Below are positions 1-9,694 of a DNA stretch of 64,000 nt, piece by piece (the first letter of the stretch is position 1; every line of letters begins with the position of its first letter). A program made the position numbers and the translations under genes. The DNA is taken from the NCBI RefSeq assembly GCF_003026395.1, contig NZ_PYOO01000001.1, positions 620,001 through 684,000 of the forward strand, read 5' to 3'. Source of the DNA: Photobacterium iliopiscarium. GTDB lineage: Bacteria; Pseudomonadota; Gammaproteobacteria; Enterobacterales; Vibrionaceae. The notes under the pieces were generated by a model. That model saw nothing but the letters and a program-made list of their open reading frames with translations. It searched no databases and was not told the DNA's origin.

Positions 1-1581
1 TATATATTACTCGTTGCTGTTTTTTTTGCTGCTGTACAAAATATTGCTTTATGGGAACATTTAAACGAATTGTTTTCAAAAAGCAGTACTAATGATGTGG
101 TTTTTATTGCGACTATTCCGCTATTTATTCTTGCGGTATTAAATATCATTTTTAATTTATTATTGTGGCCATGGTTACAGCGGCCTTTGCTTGCGGTATT
201 GATCTTTATATCAAGCCTAGTGACTTATGCTATGTGTAGCTACGGGGTGTATTTTGATCATGGTATGATTGTTAATGTATTTGAAACGAATCCGGCAGAA
301 GCAGGCAGTTATTTCTCTATTGCCGGTGTTATGTGGATAGTCGTGATTGCTATTCTTCCTATAATTATATTGTGTCGAATTAAGGTTGTTTATCGTTCTG
401 TAGTAAAAGAATTAATTGCCCGCAGTCTAAGTATTATTGTTTCACTATTAATTATTGTTATTATTGCGGCGGGTTATTATAAGGATTATGCGTCATTAGT
501 ACGTAATCACTCTGAAATTAAAGCGCTGATTAATCCGACCAATTATATTTCAGCTACTTTTCGTTATGCAAAATATCAGTTGATTGAAGCTAAAATGCCA
601 TTTACTCAGATTGGATTAGATGCCAAGAATACCCATCAAGGTGATAAACATAATGTTGTTATAATGGTGGTTGGTGAGGCTTCTCGTTCAATGAATTATT
701 CATTAAATGGGTATGATAGGGATACTAACCCTGAGTTATCCAAGCATAATGTCATTAGTTTTTTAAATGTAAAATCGTGCGGTACAGCGACAGCGGTATC
801 ACTACCTTGCATGTTTTCTGTGATGAACAAATCCAATTACAATGCGATAACGGCTCGTCATCAAGATACTGCCATGGATGTTTTACAGCGAGCTGGTATT
901 AATGTGTCTTGGAAAGATAATGATAGTGGTTGTAAAGGGGTGTGCGATCGGGTTAAGCATATTGTGATCAATGCTGATGATGATCCTAAACTTTGCCGTG
1001 ATGGTAGTTGTTATGATGCGGTGTTACTTAAAAATTTACAGACACAAATTGATACGGCTAAGCAAGATACATTAATTGTGCTGCATATTATTGGTAGCCA
1101 TGGCCCGACATATAATGATCGCTATCCACCTGAGTTTAAAGTGTTTAAGCCAACCTGTAATACCAGTAACTTGCAAGCATGTAGTCGTCAACAGGTCACC
1201 AATACTTACGATAATACGATTTTATATACTGATCATATTTTAAGCAGTGTAATTAATATGCTTAAACAAGATGACAGTAAAGCTAACACCGCGATGATTT
1301 ATATGGCGGATCATGGTGAATCATTAGGTGAAGATGGGGTCTATTTACATGGGTTGCCGTATTCCATTGCGCCAAAAGAACAAACGACGGTGCCATTAAT
1401 TTTATGGTTGTCACCTGCTTATCAACACAGTCAGCATATAAATCGTCAATGTTTACAACGTGAAGCTGTGGCTGGTGGTTTTTCACAAGATAATTTGTTC
1501 CATTCATTGTTGGGAATGATGGATGTTAAAACAAAAGTTTACGATGCTAAATTAGACATATTTGCTCAGTGTCGACAGTAG
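1..1581 (+). CDS. eptA: Lipid A phosphoethanolamine transferase, 5' end cut off
   Basis: Inner-membrane enzyme of the EptA/MCR sulfatase-fold family that moves phosphoethanolamine from phosphatidylethanolamine to lipid A, lowering surface charge and polymyxin sensitivity. The frame is open from the first base, so the start lies outside the window. A TTG at 70 is not a credible start because the hydrophobic N-terminal helix continues upstream of it. Several membrane helices are followed by the periplasmic catalytic domain, with GEASR, the SCGTATAVS segment carrying the expected Thr nucleophile near visible residue 262, and DHGESLGE and YLHG metal-site motifs near the end. Paired cysteines (for example in SCYD and TCNTS) fit periplasmic disulfides. 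dgkA follows on the same strand, a fitting partner because the reaction releases diacylglycerol. Confidence 0.9.
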   Translation, partial: YILLVAVFFAAVQNIALWEHLNELFSKSSTNDVVFIATIPLFILAVLNIIFNLLLWPWLQRPLLAVLIFISSLVTYAMCSYGVYFDHGMIVNVFETNPAEAGSYFSIAGVMWIVVIAILPIIILCRIKVVYRSVVKELIARSLSIIVSLLIIVIIAAGYYKDYASLVRNHSEIKALINPTNYISATFRYAKYQLIEAKMPFTQIGLDAKNTHQGDKHNVVIMVVGEASRSMNYSLNGYDRDTNPELSKHNVISFLNVKSCGTATAVSLPCMFSVMNKSNYNAITARHQDTAMDVLQRAGINVSWKDNDSGCKGVCDRVKHIVINADDDPKLCRDGSCYDAVLLKNLQTQIDTAKQDTLIVLHIIGSHGPTYNDRYPPEFKVFKPTCNTSNLQACSRQQVTNTYDNTILYTDHILSSVINMLKQDDSKANTAMIYMADHGESLGEDGVYLHGLPYSIAPKEQTTVPLILWLSPAYQHSQHINRQCLQREAVAGGFSQDNLFHSLLGMMDVKTKVYDAKLDIFAQCRQ

Positions 1582-1593
1582 TGTTTTTTGACG

Positions 1594-1638
1594 AAATAAA
1601 AAGTAAAAGTGACCATAAGAATACTTTTACTTTTATTT
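1594..1638 (+). terminator. A/T-rich inverted repeat between eptA and dgkA
   Basis: AAAAGTAAAAGT (1599-1610) pairs exactly with ACTTTTACTTTT (1623-1634) around a 12-nt loop. The stem is weak, with no G+C core, so it may only reduce read-through into dgkA or protect the eptA 3' end. Confidence 0.4.
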
Positions 1639-1711
1639 AGTTGCTTAAAAGGTATTATTTGTCGCAAGTGAGTCATTTACTTACAATAAAAATAAAGAAA
1701 GAGAGATAACG

Positions 1712-2071
1712 ATGAAACCTGGGGCTACGGGATTACAACGAATTATTGATGCGACTGGATATTCGATGCAGGGTTTAAAAGCAGCATGGATTAATGAAGC
1801 AGCTTTTCGACAAGAGAGTATTTTATTAGTTGTGATGACAGTTATTTCGTTTTTTATGCCAGTAACAAAACTTGAACGACTAATGATGATTAGTTCATTA
1901 TTTATTGTTGTTATTGCAGAATTGGTTAATTCAGCGATTGAAGCAGTAGTTGATCGTATTGGGCCTGAACATCATGAATTGAGTGGTCGTGCTAAAGATA
2001 TTGGTTCGGCGGCCGTTTTTGTTGCGTTAGTGATGGTGGCTATTATTTGGGGCAGTATTTTATTTTTATAG
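1712..2071 (+). CDS. dgkA: Diacylglycerol kinase
   Basis: Small integral membrane kinase (119 aa, the normal family size) that phosphorylates diacylglycerol to phosphatidic acid with ATP. The sequence shows the N-terminal amphipathic segment, EAAFRQE, then three membrane helices, with the family signature ELVNSAIEAVVDRI in the second. It is preceded by an AAGAGAG ribosome site. It lies 130 bp after eptA, and its likely role there is recycling the diacylglycerol left after phosphoethanolamine transfer. The link between the two is inferred from position and pathway. Confidence 0.95.
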   Translation: MKPGATGLQRIIDATGYSMQGLKAAWINEAAFRQESILLVVMTVISFFMPVTKLERLMMISSLFIVVIAELVNSAIEAVVDRIGPEHHELSGRAKDIGSAAVFVALVMVAIIWGSILFL

Positions 2072-2096
2072 TCACTCTTTAATCGAGTTATAAATT

Positions 2097-2137
2097 AACG
2101 CCAGTATTTTTGATTATTAAAATACTGGCGTTTTTTA
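2097..2137. terminator. Bidirectional terminator between dgkA and speB
   Basis: AACGCCAGTATTTT (2097-2110) pairs perfectly with AAAATACTGGCGTT (2119-2132) and is followed by a T run. It sits between two convergent genes and can serve both. Confidence 0.9.
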
Positions 2138-2183
2138 TGCTATTACGTAGCTATCATATTACGTGACTATCATATTGCATGAT

Positions 2184-3101
2184 TTATTGTTTCTGGGTTG
2201 CCCAAAGATGCAATAAATCTGTCGCAATCGTGGCGGCGGCTAATGCCGTAATATCTGCATGATCATACGCAGGGGATACTTCAACTACATCCATACCTAT
2301 TAAATTAATACCTTGTAACCCACGAATGATTTTCAGGGCTTTATCTGATGTTATGCCGCCACAAACTGGCGTACCAGTGCCTGGTGCGTAAGCTGGATCT
2401 AAACAATCGATATCAAAGGTTAAGTAAACCGGCATATCACCAACGGTCGCTTTTATTTGTTCAACAAGCTGCGCCACACTCCAATCATTAGCCGTGTCAG
2501 CTGAGATAACATTAAAACCCAATTTGTTGCAATGTTCTGTACGAATACCAATTTGCACTGAATGTGTAGGATCAATTAAGCCTTCATTAGGCGCATGATA
2601 GAACATTGTGCCATGATCAAATTTACTGCCCTGATCATAAGTATCAGTATGGGCATCAAAGTGAATTAATGCCATTTTGCCAAAGTGTTTAGCATGAGCA
2701 CGCAACAGCGGCAGAGTAACGAAATGATCACCACCAAAAGTAAGCAGTGTTTTCCCTTGTACTAATAAACCACTGGCGTGTGCTTCTAAGCGCTCACACA
2801 TTTGACCAGCATCACCACAATCAAACACTAAATCACCACAATCAGCGATTTTAATTGATTCTAATAAATTAAACGTCCACGGCCAGCGTTTACCTTCCCA
2901 TGCTAGGTTAGTTGATATTTGACGAATAGCACCCGGCCCCATACGACTACCCGAACGGCCCGTGCTTGCCATATCAAACGGCACCCCAGTAATAATTACA
3001 TCAGCGTCTGATTCTATTGGTGAGAAGTTTAATGGTTGACGTAAAAAGCCAAAAGCATTGGCGTATAAAGAGTAATCTGGGTAGTTAGCGAGTGTTGCCA
3101 T
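2184..3101 (-). CDS. speB: Agmatinase
   Basis: Hydrolyses agmatine to putrescine and urea, the second step of the arginine decarboxylase route. The 305-residue protein matches the ureohydrolase family throughout, with metal-binding motifs GGDHF, HFDAHTD and [10 protein letters not shown] chose the ATG at 3101 ([10 protein letters not shown]) over an upstream start at 3152: it matches the start of known agmatinases and has GGAG seven bases upstream. It lies directly downstream of speA on the same strand, so the two probably form an operon. Confidence 0.96.
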   Translation of the reverse strand: MATLANYPDYSLYANAFGFLRQPLNFSPIESDADVIITGVPFDMASTGRSGSRMGPGAIRQISTNLAWEGKRWPWTFNLLESIKIADCGDLVFDCGDAGQMCERLEAHASGLLVQGKTLLTFGGDHFVTLPLLRAHAKHFGKMALIHFDAHTDTYDQGSKFDHGTMFYHAPNEGLIDPTHSVQIGIRTEHCNKLGFNVISADTANDWSVAQLVEQIKATVGDMPVYLTFDIDCLDPAYAPGTGTPVCGGITSDKALKIIRGLQGINLIGMDVVEVSPAYDHADITALAAATIATDLLHLWATQKQ

Positions 3102-3120
3102 GATTTTCTCCAACAACAAG

Positions 3121-3190
3121 ATAGGGCGAAGGCCCACTAAAAGTCCTATCACTACTTTTTATAGTGATAGGATGTTCTAAAATAGGGCGA
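3121..3190 (-). terminator. Hairpin between speA and speB, possible attenuator
   Basis: TCCTATCACTA (3144-3154) and TAGTGATAGGA (3162-3172) form a perfect 11-bp stem with a 7-nt loop, followed on the minus strand by CTTTTAG rather than a long U run. The 9-base word ATAGGGCGA occurs on both sides (3121 and 3182). This could be a partial terminator or a processing site that sets the speA to speB ratio. Confidence 0.5.
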
Positions 3191-3204
3191 CTAATTGTTT
3201 AGTC

Positions 3205-5124
3205 TTAAATTGCGCGAACATCTTCTAGATAAGTATATCCTTCGAGCCCATCTGCTAGTTCTTTGAGAATAGCGTCACGTTCATTTTCTGCCAGATGTTG
3301 ATCTGCCATTAGCTGATATTGACGTAGAAACTCATTAGCATCTAAGTGTACATAACGTAATACATCACCGACGTTATCGCCACGATTGATTTTTTCGATG
3401 TTATAACCGCCATCAGCCGTGCAGCGCACAACCGCAGTATCTGTATCCCCAAATAAATTATGCATATCCCCTAAAATTTCTTGATATGCGCCGACCATAA
3501 AGAAACCAATACGGTAAGGTTGATCGTCACTCCATGTTGGAACGGGTAATGTACTTTCAATACCTTGGTTTTCAACATATTGATCAATTGCACCATCGGA
3601 ATCACACGTAATATCAAGAATAATTGCGCGACGCTCAGGGGCTTTATCTAAGTTGCTTAATGGTAAAATAGGGAACACTTGCTCAATTCCCCATGCATCT
3701 GGCAATGATTGAAATAGAGAAAAGTTTACAAAAAACTTATCGGCTAAACGTTCATGTAATTCATCCAGCAGTGGTCGGTGGGCACGGTTTTTTGCTGACA
3801 ATGTTTGAGCAAGCTCATGACATAAACGTAAACTGATTTGTTCAGCCCATGCTCTATCAATAAAGCTGATCATGCCAACGGCAAATAAGGCGTGAACTTC
3901 AGCTAAATCACTTTGGTTATCATGATAAAGCTCAACCAATGAACGGTGATCTGTATGTTCGGTTAGCTCTTTCCAAGAACGCCACATATTATGCAAAATA
4001 TGCGGAGCATCCTCAGCGGGGGGATTGATCGATTCTACTTTGTAACTTTCAATACCCACTACATCGGTAATTAAAACCGCATGATGAGCGGTTAGATTAC
4101 GGCCTGATTCTGAAATAATACGAGGCATTGATATGTTGTATTCTTTGCAGACATCACCTAAAACATACACTACATTATTGGCGTATTCATTGATGCTGTA
4201 GTTCATAGAACAGCTGCTTTGACTACGTGTACCTTCGTAATCAACCGCTAAACCGCCACCGACATCAACGGTAGATATACCCACACCTAATTTTTTAAGT
4301 TCGGCATAAACACGACCAGCTTCACCAACGCCATTACGTACATCACGAATATTGGCAATTTGTGAACCTAAATGGAAGTGCAATAGCTGCAAGCAATTGA
4401 GCATGTCACGTTGACGTAGAGCATCAATAACAGTTAATACTTGTGATGCAGATAAACCAAATTTAGATTTTTCACCACCGCTAGCTTGCCATTTGCCTTT
4501 ACCTTGAGAAGCAAGACGTGCGCGAATACCTAAGCGAGGTGTTACGCCAAGTTCCGCTGCTTCTTGTAAAATAATATTGAGCTCAGAAAGTTTTTCTAGC
4601 ACGATATAGACTTCGTGACCTAGCTTTTCACCGATTAATGCTAATCGAATGTATTCTCTATCTTTGTAACCGTTACAGACAATCACTGAGCTTGCTTCTT
4701 GCGCCATTGCAAGTACCGCCATCAGTTCTGGTTTGCTGCCAGCTTCTAAGCCTAATTGACGTTGTTGTTTAGCATATTGGCTTTTTAATATTTCGCTAAC
4801 CACTTGTTGCTGTTGGTTTACTTTAATTGGATAAACCGCAAGGTAATCACCTTGGTAACCATAATTTTCAATGGCTTGATTAAAAACGCTACAGAGACTA
4901 TCTACACGGTGATGAAGAATGTCGGGAAAGCGGACTAAAACAGGTAATGATGCACCTGCTGCAATCAATTCATCAGCAAGTTGTGATAATCCGATAGTAT
5001 TGGTTGGGTTATTAACATCGGGACGGGCGATAACAGAACCGTCTTGCGCTATATCAAAATAACCTTGACCCCAGTAAGGTGTATTGTAAACATTACGGGC
5101 ATTATTAATTGTCCAATCACTCAT
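3205..5124 (-). CDS. speA: Biosynthetic arginine decarboxylase
   Basis: PLP enzyme of fold III that converts arginine to agmatine for polyamine synthesis. At 639 residues it matches the SpeA family end to end. VYPIKVNQ holds the PLP lysine, HFHLGSQ and [13 protein letters not shown] are cofactor and phosphate-binding segments, and [11 protein letters not shown] with GAYQEILG are C-terminal active-site motifs. The ATG at 5124 has AGGAAGAGA upstream. A long leader of several hundred bases precedes it, with a possible small coding gene and a G+C-rich stem (CGGCCT 5155-5160 with AGGCCG 5189-5194), suggesting post-transcriptional control. Confidence 0.97.
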   Translation of the reverse strand: MSDWTINNARNVYNTPYWGQGYFDIAQDGSVIARPDVNNPTNTIGLSQLADELIAAGASLPVLVRFPDILHHRVDSLCSVFNQAIENYGYQGDYLAVYPIKVNQQQQVVSEILKSQYAKQQRQLGLEAGSKPELMAVLAMAQEASSVIVCNGYKDREYIRLALIGEKLGHEVYIVLEKLSELNIILQEAAELGVTPRLGIRARLASQGKGKWQASGGEKSKFGLSASQVLTVIDALRQRDMLNCLQLLHFHLGSQIANIRDVRNGVGEAGRVYAELKKLGVGISTVDVGGGLAVDYEGTRSQSSCSMNYSINEYANNVVYVLGDVCKEYNISMPRIISESGRNLTAHHAVLITDVVGIESYKVESINPPAEDAPHILHNMWRSWKELTEHTDHRSLVELYHDNQSDLAEVHALFAVGMISFIDRAWAEQISLRLCHELAQTLSAKNRAHRPLLDELHERLADKFFVNFSLFQSLPDAWGIEQVFPILPLSNLDKAPERRAIILDITCDSDGAIDQYVENQGIESTLPVPTWSDDQPYRIGFFMVGAYQEILGDMHNLFGDTDTAVVRCTADGGYNIEKINRGDNVGDVLRYVHLDANEFLRQYQLMADQHLAENERDAILKELADGLEGYTYLEDVRAI

Positions 5125-5300
5125 TGTTTAATCTCTTCCTGAGCGAAAATACGCCGGCCTAAAAGTGCAGATGATAAACATCCCTGCGAGGCCGCAGTAA
5201 ATATCGAAATAGTGTGATGACTGACGCGATAATGGTCAGAATAAAAGTGCTTTGTTATTGAAATCTAATGACACCATTGTAGGTGTTATAGCATTTTCAA

Positions 5301-5462
5301 TTACAAGCTACTGGGACTACCTGAGCTGGAATCATCATTACAAGTCATGAACAAGCGGGATGTTCTTCTTGATTGATTAGGTTTGGTATTAGCGGTTGCG
5401 TTATTGCATATTTTATTGAGGCTAAAAAAAGCCCTCGAGTATAATGCAGCAAGAGTTTTCAT
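5301..5462 (-). CDS. Possible leader peptide upstream of speA (YqgB-like position)
   Basis: A 53-codon open frame on the same strand as speA, ending about 180 bases before it. The ATG at 5462 has AAGGG eight bases upstream. The predicted peptide begins MKTLAALYSR, continues AFFSLNKICNN, and ends in a Ser-rich tail (DDSSSGSPSSL). Enterobacteria carry a small protein, YqgB, just upstream of speA, and as I remember it that protein also ends in FTLNKI, like FSLNKI here. Position and this short match are the only evidence, so it could be a real small protein, a regulatory upstream ORF or chance. Confidence 0.45.
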   Translation of the reverse strand: MKTLAALYSRAFFSLNKICNNATANTKPNQSRRTSRLFMTCNDDSSSGSPSSL

Positions 5463-5902
5463 TGTCATTACCCTTAAAGGTAGTGCTGTTACAACAAGCA
5501 CAGTATGACAGGGAATAAGAGTGCCCGATGCAATCTCAGTCTACACCTCAAACCAATAATTGGGTGCGCTGCGATTAAACAATCGAATTGTTTTTAGCGC
5601 AAACAAAAAAGATTTATCGTTATCATAAAAGATGATTATTATTACGATTAAATACCCATATTGGGGAAGGCCGCTTGAGACATAAATAGCGTATTAAATA
5701 ACGGTTATGGTTAATTTATTAACAATTTGTCAATGTAAATTATTGATGTAATGACAAGCCGTTTTTATTAAAAAGTAACAGAAATAAATAGTATATAATT
5801 GTAAGCATTAGTTATAAATAATGCATTTAACATGTTTGTTATATTTATACCTATAAAATTATTAATAATAGAATCGAGTGGATTCTTAGAAAGGAGTATG
5901 CA
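5463..5902. other. Divergent intergenic region, speA leader to yedI
   Basis: This is the outer part of the 778-bp gap between the divergent speA and yedI genes. It is very A/T rich in its right half and carries no further convincing gene. The promoter for speA and its leader should lie here, but I cannot fix it by eye. Confidence 0.4.
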
Positions 5903-6820
5903 GTGGCTGGCGCAAGTTTATTAACATTACTTGATGATATCGCAACCGTTCTTGATGACGTTGCATTAATGACTAAAGTGGCTGCACGTAAAACCGCTGG
6001 CGTATTAGGTGATGATTTGGCGCTTAATGCCCAACAAGTCTCTGGTGTGCGTGCTGAACGAGAATTACCTGTCGTTTGGGGTGTTGCTAAAGGCTCATTT
6101 AAAAACAAATTAATATTAGTCCCTGCGGCATTATTAATTAGCGTTATTGCACCATGGTTAATTATGCCAATGTTATTACTTGGCGGTTTGTTTCTATGTT
6201 TTGAAGGCGTAGAAAAAATTGCAGAAAAGTTATTTTCTCATGGTGGTGAAGAGACACAACAAGCGCAGGAACAAGTAGCAACCGAAGAGATTGATTTGGT
6301 TGCTTATGAACAAGACAAAATAAAAGGTGCAATAAGAACTGATTTTGTTTTATCCGCTGAAATTATCGTGATTGCGTTAGGCACAGTACAGAATCATCCA
6401 TTTTTAACCCAAGCGATTGTGGTGAGCGTGATTGCGTTTGTAATGACTGCGGGTGTTTATGGTGTTGTTGCTGGTATTGTAAAGCTGGATGACGCAGGAC
6501 TGTATCTGGTTAATCACAGTAAAGGTGCAGGCTTACAGCGTAGCTTTGGTTCGCTATTAGTCAATGTTGCACCTTACCTTATGAAAACATTAGCGGTAGT
6601 GGGCACAATAGCAATGTTTTTAGTGGGTGGCGGTATTGTGGTTCATAGCATTCCACAAATACACACAGTGGTAGAACATATAGCACAGTTGGTGACTTTT
6701 ACTGGTGCTCATTCGATTGTACCCCCGTTACTGAATGGCGTTGTGGGTGTGATTGCAGGTACGATTGTGGTGATTGTTGTCACTATCGTGAATAAAATTC
6801 GTGGTAAATCAGCCCATTAA
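5903..6820 (+). CDS. yedI: DUF808/YedI family inner-membrane protein
   Basis: A 305-residue protein of the DUF808 family, the same length as E. coli YedI, whose function is unknown. The N-terminus starts MAGASLLTLLDDIA and is followed by a charged soluble region and several hydrophobic segments (about residues 72-105, 150-200, 225-250 and 270-298). The start is GTG at 5903 with AAGGAG six bases upstream; the nearby ATG at 5898 is out of frame. It is a single-gene unit with a strong terminator after it. Confidence 0.9.
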   Translation: MAGASLLTLLDDIATVLDDVALMTKVAARKTAGVLGDDLALNAQQVSGVRAERELPVVWGVAKGSFKNKLILVPAALLISVIAPWLIMPMLLLGGLFLCFEGVEKIAEKLFSHGGEETQQAQEQVATEEIDLVAYEQDKIKGAIRTDFVLSAEIIVIALGTVQNHPFLTQAIVVSVIAFVMTAGVYGVVAGIVKLDDAGLYLVNHSKGAGLQRSFGSLLVNVAPYLMKTLAVVGTIAMFLVGGGIVVHSIPQIHTVVEHIAQLVTFTGAHSIVPPLLNGVVGVIAGTIVVIVVTIVNKIRGKSAH

Positions 6821-6854
6821 TTTATAGCAGTTAAAAACCTAAACCCTATAAAAT

Positions 6855-6891
6855 AAAAAATGCCAGTGATGATAAGTCACTGGCATTTTTT
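6855..6891. terminator. Bidirectional terminator between yedI and the KdgM porin gene
   Basis: TGCCAGTGA (6861-6869) and TCACTGGCA (6877-6885) form a perfect stem flanked by A and T runs on both sides, as expected between convergent genes. Confidence 0.92.
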
Positions 6892-6912
6892 GTTTGTTAT
6901 TCGTTTAGATTA

Positions 6913-7641
6913 TTACCATGTGTATTTAATACCCATGCGGTAACGCGTTTGACGATTGTCTGTTACTCGACTTTGGCTAACATTACCCACTTCTACAAAT
7001 GGACGCCACATTGTGCCTTCTACTGTTTTGTAGGTGTACATTAAACGGAAATTATGTAGGTAGTTGGTGTCTTTATTATCAAATTGTGGTTGAGCTGCGC
7101 TTTCCATTTCTTTCCAAATTTGGAATTCATATTGGAAATCCCAATTATTGGTGTTGTAGCCTAACCATAGATCAACTTCTTGAATTTTTGATACGTAAGA
7201 CTCACCCGCCGCATTATTCATGCTGTAGTCCCACAATTTCCACTTGTAACGACCTTGAACGCGAATACCATTATCAAAGCGATAGTTTAAACGTGCGTAA
7301 GGAACATATACGAGACCATCAGGCGTGAAATCAAGTGAAAGACCACCGATACCAACGATATTATCCGTCAGCTTTTTATAATAGAACGCTGAAAATTCAG
7401 AGCCATTCATTGTCATGCCGTCAAACATGGTATTTTGTTGGTCATTGTTATAACGCGCGTCTAATTCAAAACCAATATTTTTACCCGTATCTAAAAACGC
7501 TTTAATACGATCGCCATGACGGTTGGTACCATCACGGTACTCATGACGATATTCAATCGTTGTTTTGTAATCATTGGCATAACTAAAACTGGTTGCGGAA
7601 AAAAGGGTAGTCGCAAGGATTACTTTAGTGATGGTATTCAT
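6913..7641 (-). CDS. KdgM-family oligosaccharide outer-membrane porin
   Basis: A 242-residue outer-membrane channel of the KdgM/NanC family, which admits acidic oligosaccharides. Residues 1-22 are a signal peptide ending SFSYA. The mature protein begins KTTIEYRHEYRDG, has alternating polar and aromatic strands typical of a 12-stranded barrel, and ends in an aromatic C-terminus (IKYTW). It lies 104 bp downstream of the sulfatase gene on the same strand and faces the aga/kdu genes. The likely cargo is therefore sulfated unsaturated glycosaminoglycan disaccharides rather than oligogalacturonate; this is an inference from context. Confidence 0.85.
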   Translation of the reverse strand: MNTITKVILATTLFSATSFSYANDYKTTIEYRHEYRDGTNRHGDRIKAFLDTGKNIGFELDARYNNDQQNTMFDGMTMNGSEFSAFYYKKLTDNIVGIGGLSLDFTPDGLVYVPYARLNYRFDNGIRVQGRYKWKLWDYSMNNAAGESYVSKIQEVDLWLGYNTNNWDFQYEFQIWKEMESAAQPQFDNKDTNYLHNFRLMYTYKTVEGTMWRPFVEVGNVSQSRVTDNRQTRYRMGIKYTW

Positions 7642-7672
7642 AGATTGTCCTTAATTAGTATGAGTTTTGTTG

Positions 7673-7699
7673 CGCTTTCTCTGTTCAATAGAGAAAGCG
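7673..7699 (-). promoter_or_regulatory. Perfect inverted repeat between sulfatase and porin genes
   Basis: CGCTTTCTCT (7673-7682) pairs with AGAGAAAGCG (7690-7699) around a 7-nt loop, just upstream of the porin start. It lacks a U run. It contains the CTTTC word that recurs in the agaR control region, so it may be an AgaR operator, an RNA-processing hairpin or both. Confidence 0.45.
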
Positions 7700-7745
7700 T
7701 AAAAATAATATTAAAAAGTGGTATTACGTATTGTTATTGGTACGG

Positions 7746-9299
7746 CTATAAATAAGCATTTGCACTGTGTGCAGGTACCGTCGTTGGTCGCCATGGATCG
7801 CCAGTGTGCTCAAGCCATGGGATTAATTCTTCATTAATTAATGTGTCGATAAGCATTGGGTTGGTGGCAGCAATATTCTCCATTTGGTATGGGTCTATTT
7901 GATTGTCATGCAACACATAAGTCAGTGGCTTACCAATTTTTCTATCAATCATTAAGGTATAACGCGGGGAGCGAATACCACGGCGTCCGTATGATTGACC
8001 GCCATAAGGCATGAAAGTATAAAATTGAGAGCTTGGTTTACTATCACCCTCAATGCCACGTAGCGTATTAGCAAAGTTAGTACCTTCAACGGTATCTGGA
8101 ATCAGATCTTCCATACCCATTAAACCAAGCATGGTTGGATAAATATCAGGTGCTGAAAATAACAGATCATTTTGTTGTGGATTAAGCTTGCCAGGCCAAC
8201 GGAAGATCATTGGAATGCGCATTGCTTCGTCATAATGGACATTTTTGGTTGGGTTACCATTTGATCCCATACAACAGCCGTGATCAGAGAAAAATACCAC
8301 TAAAGTATCTTCTGTAAGATTGAGGCGATCTAATTCATCAACAATACGTCCAAACTGCTCATCAACCCCATTAACCATTGCCATATATTCTTTAAAGAAT
8401 TGTGGTCCATAGCCTTCTTGGTAAGCGCTATCCCATTTAACATTCGGGCGGGTATTTAATTGCTGCGATGTTTTACCATTAAAGCGATCTAAGTATTTTT
8501 GTGGCACTTGATCATAAGGCGAATGCGGTGGATTCATCGAAACAACAAGCGTAAACGGTTGATCTTGTTTACGGTATTGACCATTTTCATTACGTAGATA
8601 TTTAATCGCGATATCAGCTTCGTGTTCAGGGCTCCACTGATTGATTCGTAGAGGTTTATCGCGGGTTGTATCATTAGTCCAATACATTGGTGTCATGTGT
8701 TTATCGTAAGTACCGTAGGCATACCAGAAATCAAACCCATGACGGCGATCTGGGGCTGTCCAATCATTCCAATAACGCCCTTCTGCTGGGTTATTATAGC
8801 TAGGAATAAAAGGGGCTTGTGGCGCATCCAGATGCCATTTACCAATATAACCCATGCTATAGCCTTGTCTTTTAAGCACATCAGACCATGTAAGGGTATT
8901 TTTCTTAAGTTCGATACCGAAATCTTTACCGCCAAATTGGCCTTCAACACCCGTATGGCTATTACCTTGAATACCATTGCGATAAGGATATTGCCCGGTC
9001 ATTAACATGCCGCGGAAAGGGGTACATAGCGGAAAATTAGAGACTGCTTGACGTAATACCGCACTTTGACGCGCAAACTTATCAATATTGGGGGTCATTG
9101 ATGGATCTTGCTGCATAAAACCTAATGCTTGAGCTCGAAATTCATCAGGAAAGATAATGACTAAATTGGGCTTTTTTAATGATTTCTTCGAGCTTAATGT
9201 TGATGCAGTTGCAGCTTGGGTATAGCCGGCTGATAAGGTTGCAGCAACAGCACCACTGGCAGCCATACCTTTCAGTAATCCTCTACGTGAGATAGACAT
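7746..9299 (-). CDS. Tat-exported Cys-type sulfatase
   Basis: A 517-residue arylsulfatase-family enzyme that removes sulfate esters, here probably from glycosaminoglycan oligosaccharides. The N-terminus has a twin-arginine signal (SRRGLLK, then a hydrophobic stretch to about residue 30). The sulfatase core starts at KPNLVIIFPDE. The active-site motif is CTPFR, with Cys92 to be converted to formylglycine, and FFSDHG supplies metal ligands. Tat export of a folded protein agrees with cytoplasmic formylglycine formation. No sulfatase-maturing enzyme is encoded in this window. It is divergent from agaR. Which sulfate position it attacks cannot be read from the sequence. Confidence 0.92.
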   Translation of the reverse strand: MSISRRGLLKGMAASGAVAATLSAGYTQAATASTLSSKKSLKKPNLVIIFPDEFRAQALGFMQQDPSMTPNIDKFARQSAVLRQAVSNFPLCTPFRGMLMTGQYPYRNGIQGNSHTGVEGQFGGKDFGIELKKNTLTWSDVLKRQGYSMGYIGKWHLDAPQAPFIPSYNNPAEGRYWNDWTAPDRRHGFDFWYAYGTYDKHMTPMYWTNDTTRDKPLRINQWSPEHEADIAIKYLRNENGQYRKQDQPFTLVVSMNPPHSPYDQVPQKYLDRFNGKTSQQLNTRPNVKWDSAYQEGYGPQFFKEYMAMVNGVDEQFGRIVDELDRLNLTEDTLVVFFSDHGCCMGSNGNPTKNVHYDEAMRIPMIFRWPGKLNPQQNDLLFSAPDIYPTMLGLMGMEDLIPDTVEGTNFANTLRGIEGDSKPSSQFYTFMPYGGQSYGRRGIRSPRYTLMIDRKIGKPLTYVLHDNQIDPYQMENIAATNPMLIDTLINEELIPWLEHTGDPWRPTTVPAHSANAYL

Positions 9300-9694
9300 T
9301 AACGAATCCTTATTAACTGTAAATATAAACGATTGGATTATTCATCTTTGATTTGCTTCGCATCGTAAGCTAACGAAAGGTTCATGACTGTGTAAGTGAT
9401 CACATAAAAGCAAATGAAAGCGAAATAATGTAATTACTTGTTTTATTGCAGTAAATATTATGGAGTTTTAGCTCTATTTTATAAATTGAAAGGATGAAAG
9501 GTTGGTTTATTGACTTTCGTTCTATATGATAGAAACACTTACGCAAGTATGCATAAGTTCCAATGAAAGATAACGAAAGAATGTGAAAGAGATCAAAAGT
9601 TTTATCTTCGTCCATTGTGGCTTTATTTTTTAGGTGTAAGCTTATTTCGAAATCAAGTGAAAGCAATTTCAGTTGATTTCACAAGGAGACAAAA
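9300..9694. promoter_or_regulatory. Divergent control region with AgaR-like GAAAGA repeats and CRP-like site
   Basis: GAAAGA occurs at 9565, 9575 and 9585, exactly ten bases apart, preceded by T, C and T. More copies of the word occur at 9374 (CGAAAG), 9413-9424, 9486-9501 (two) and inverted at 9511-9522 (CTTTCG). E. coli AgaR recognises a string of CTTTC-like direct repeats, so these are probable AgaR operators. TGTGTAAGTGATCACA (9389-9404) closely matches a CRP site. Together they suggest repression lifted by sugar phosphate plus cAMP-CRP activation, for both the sulfatase and the agaR sides. Confidence 0.7.

Noticed and set aside
8697-9005. 102-codon frame opposite to the sulfatase gene
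   Set aside because: It is antisense within a well-supported sulfatase coding region; composition follows the opposite strand.
9400-9666. 88-codon frame on the minus strand upstream of agaR
   Set aside because: It overlaps the operator-rich control region, is Lys/Asn/Ile rich without a ribosome site and shows no family. It is most likely chance.
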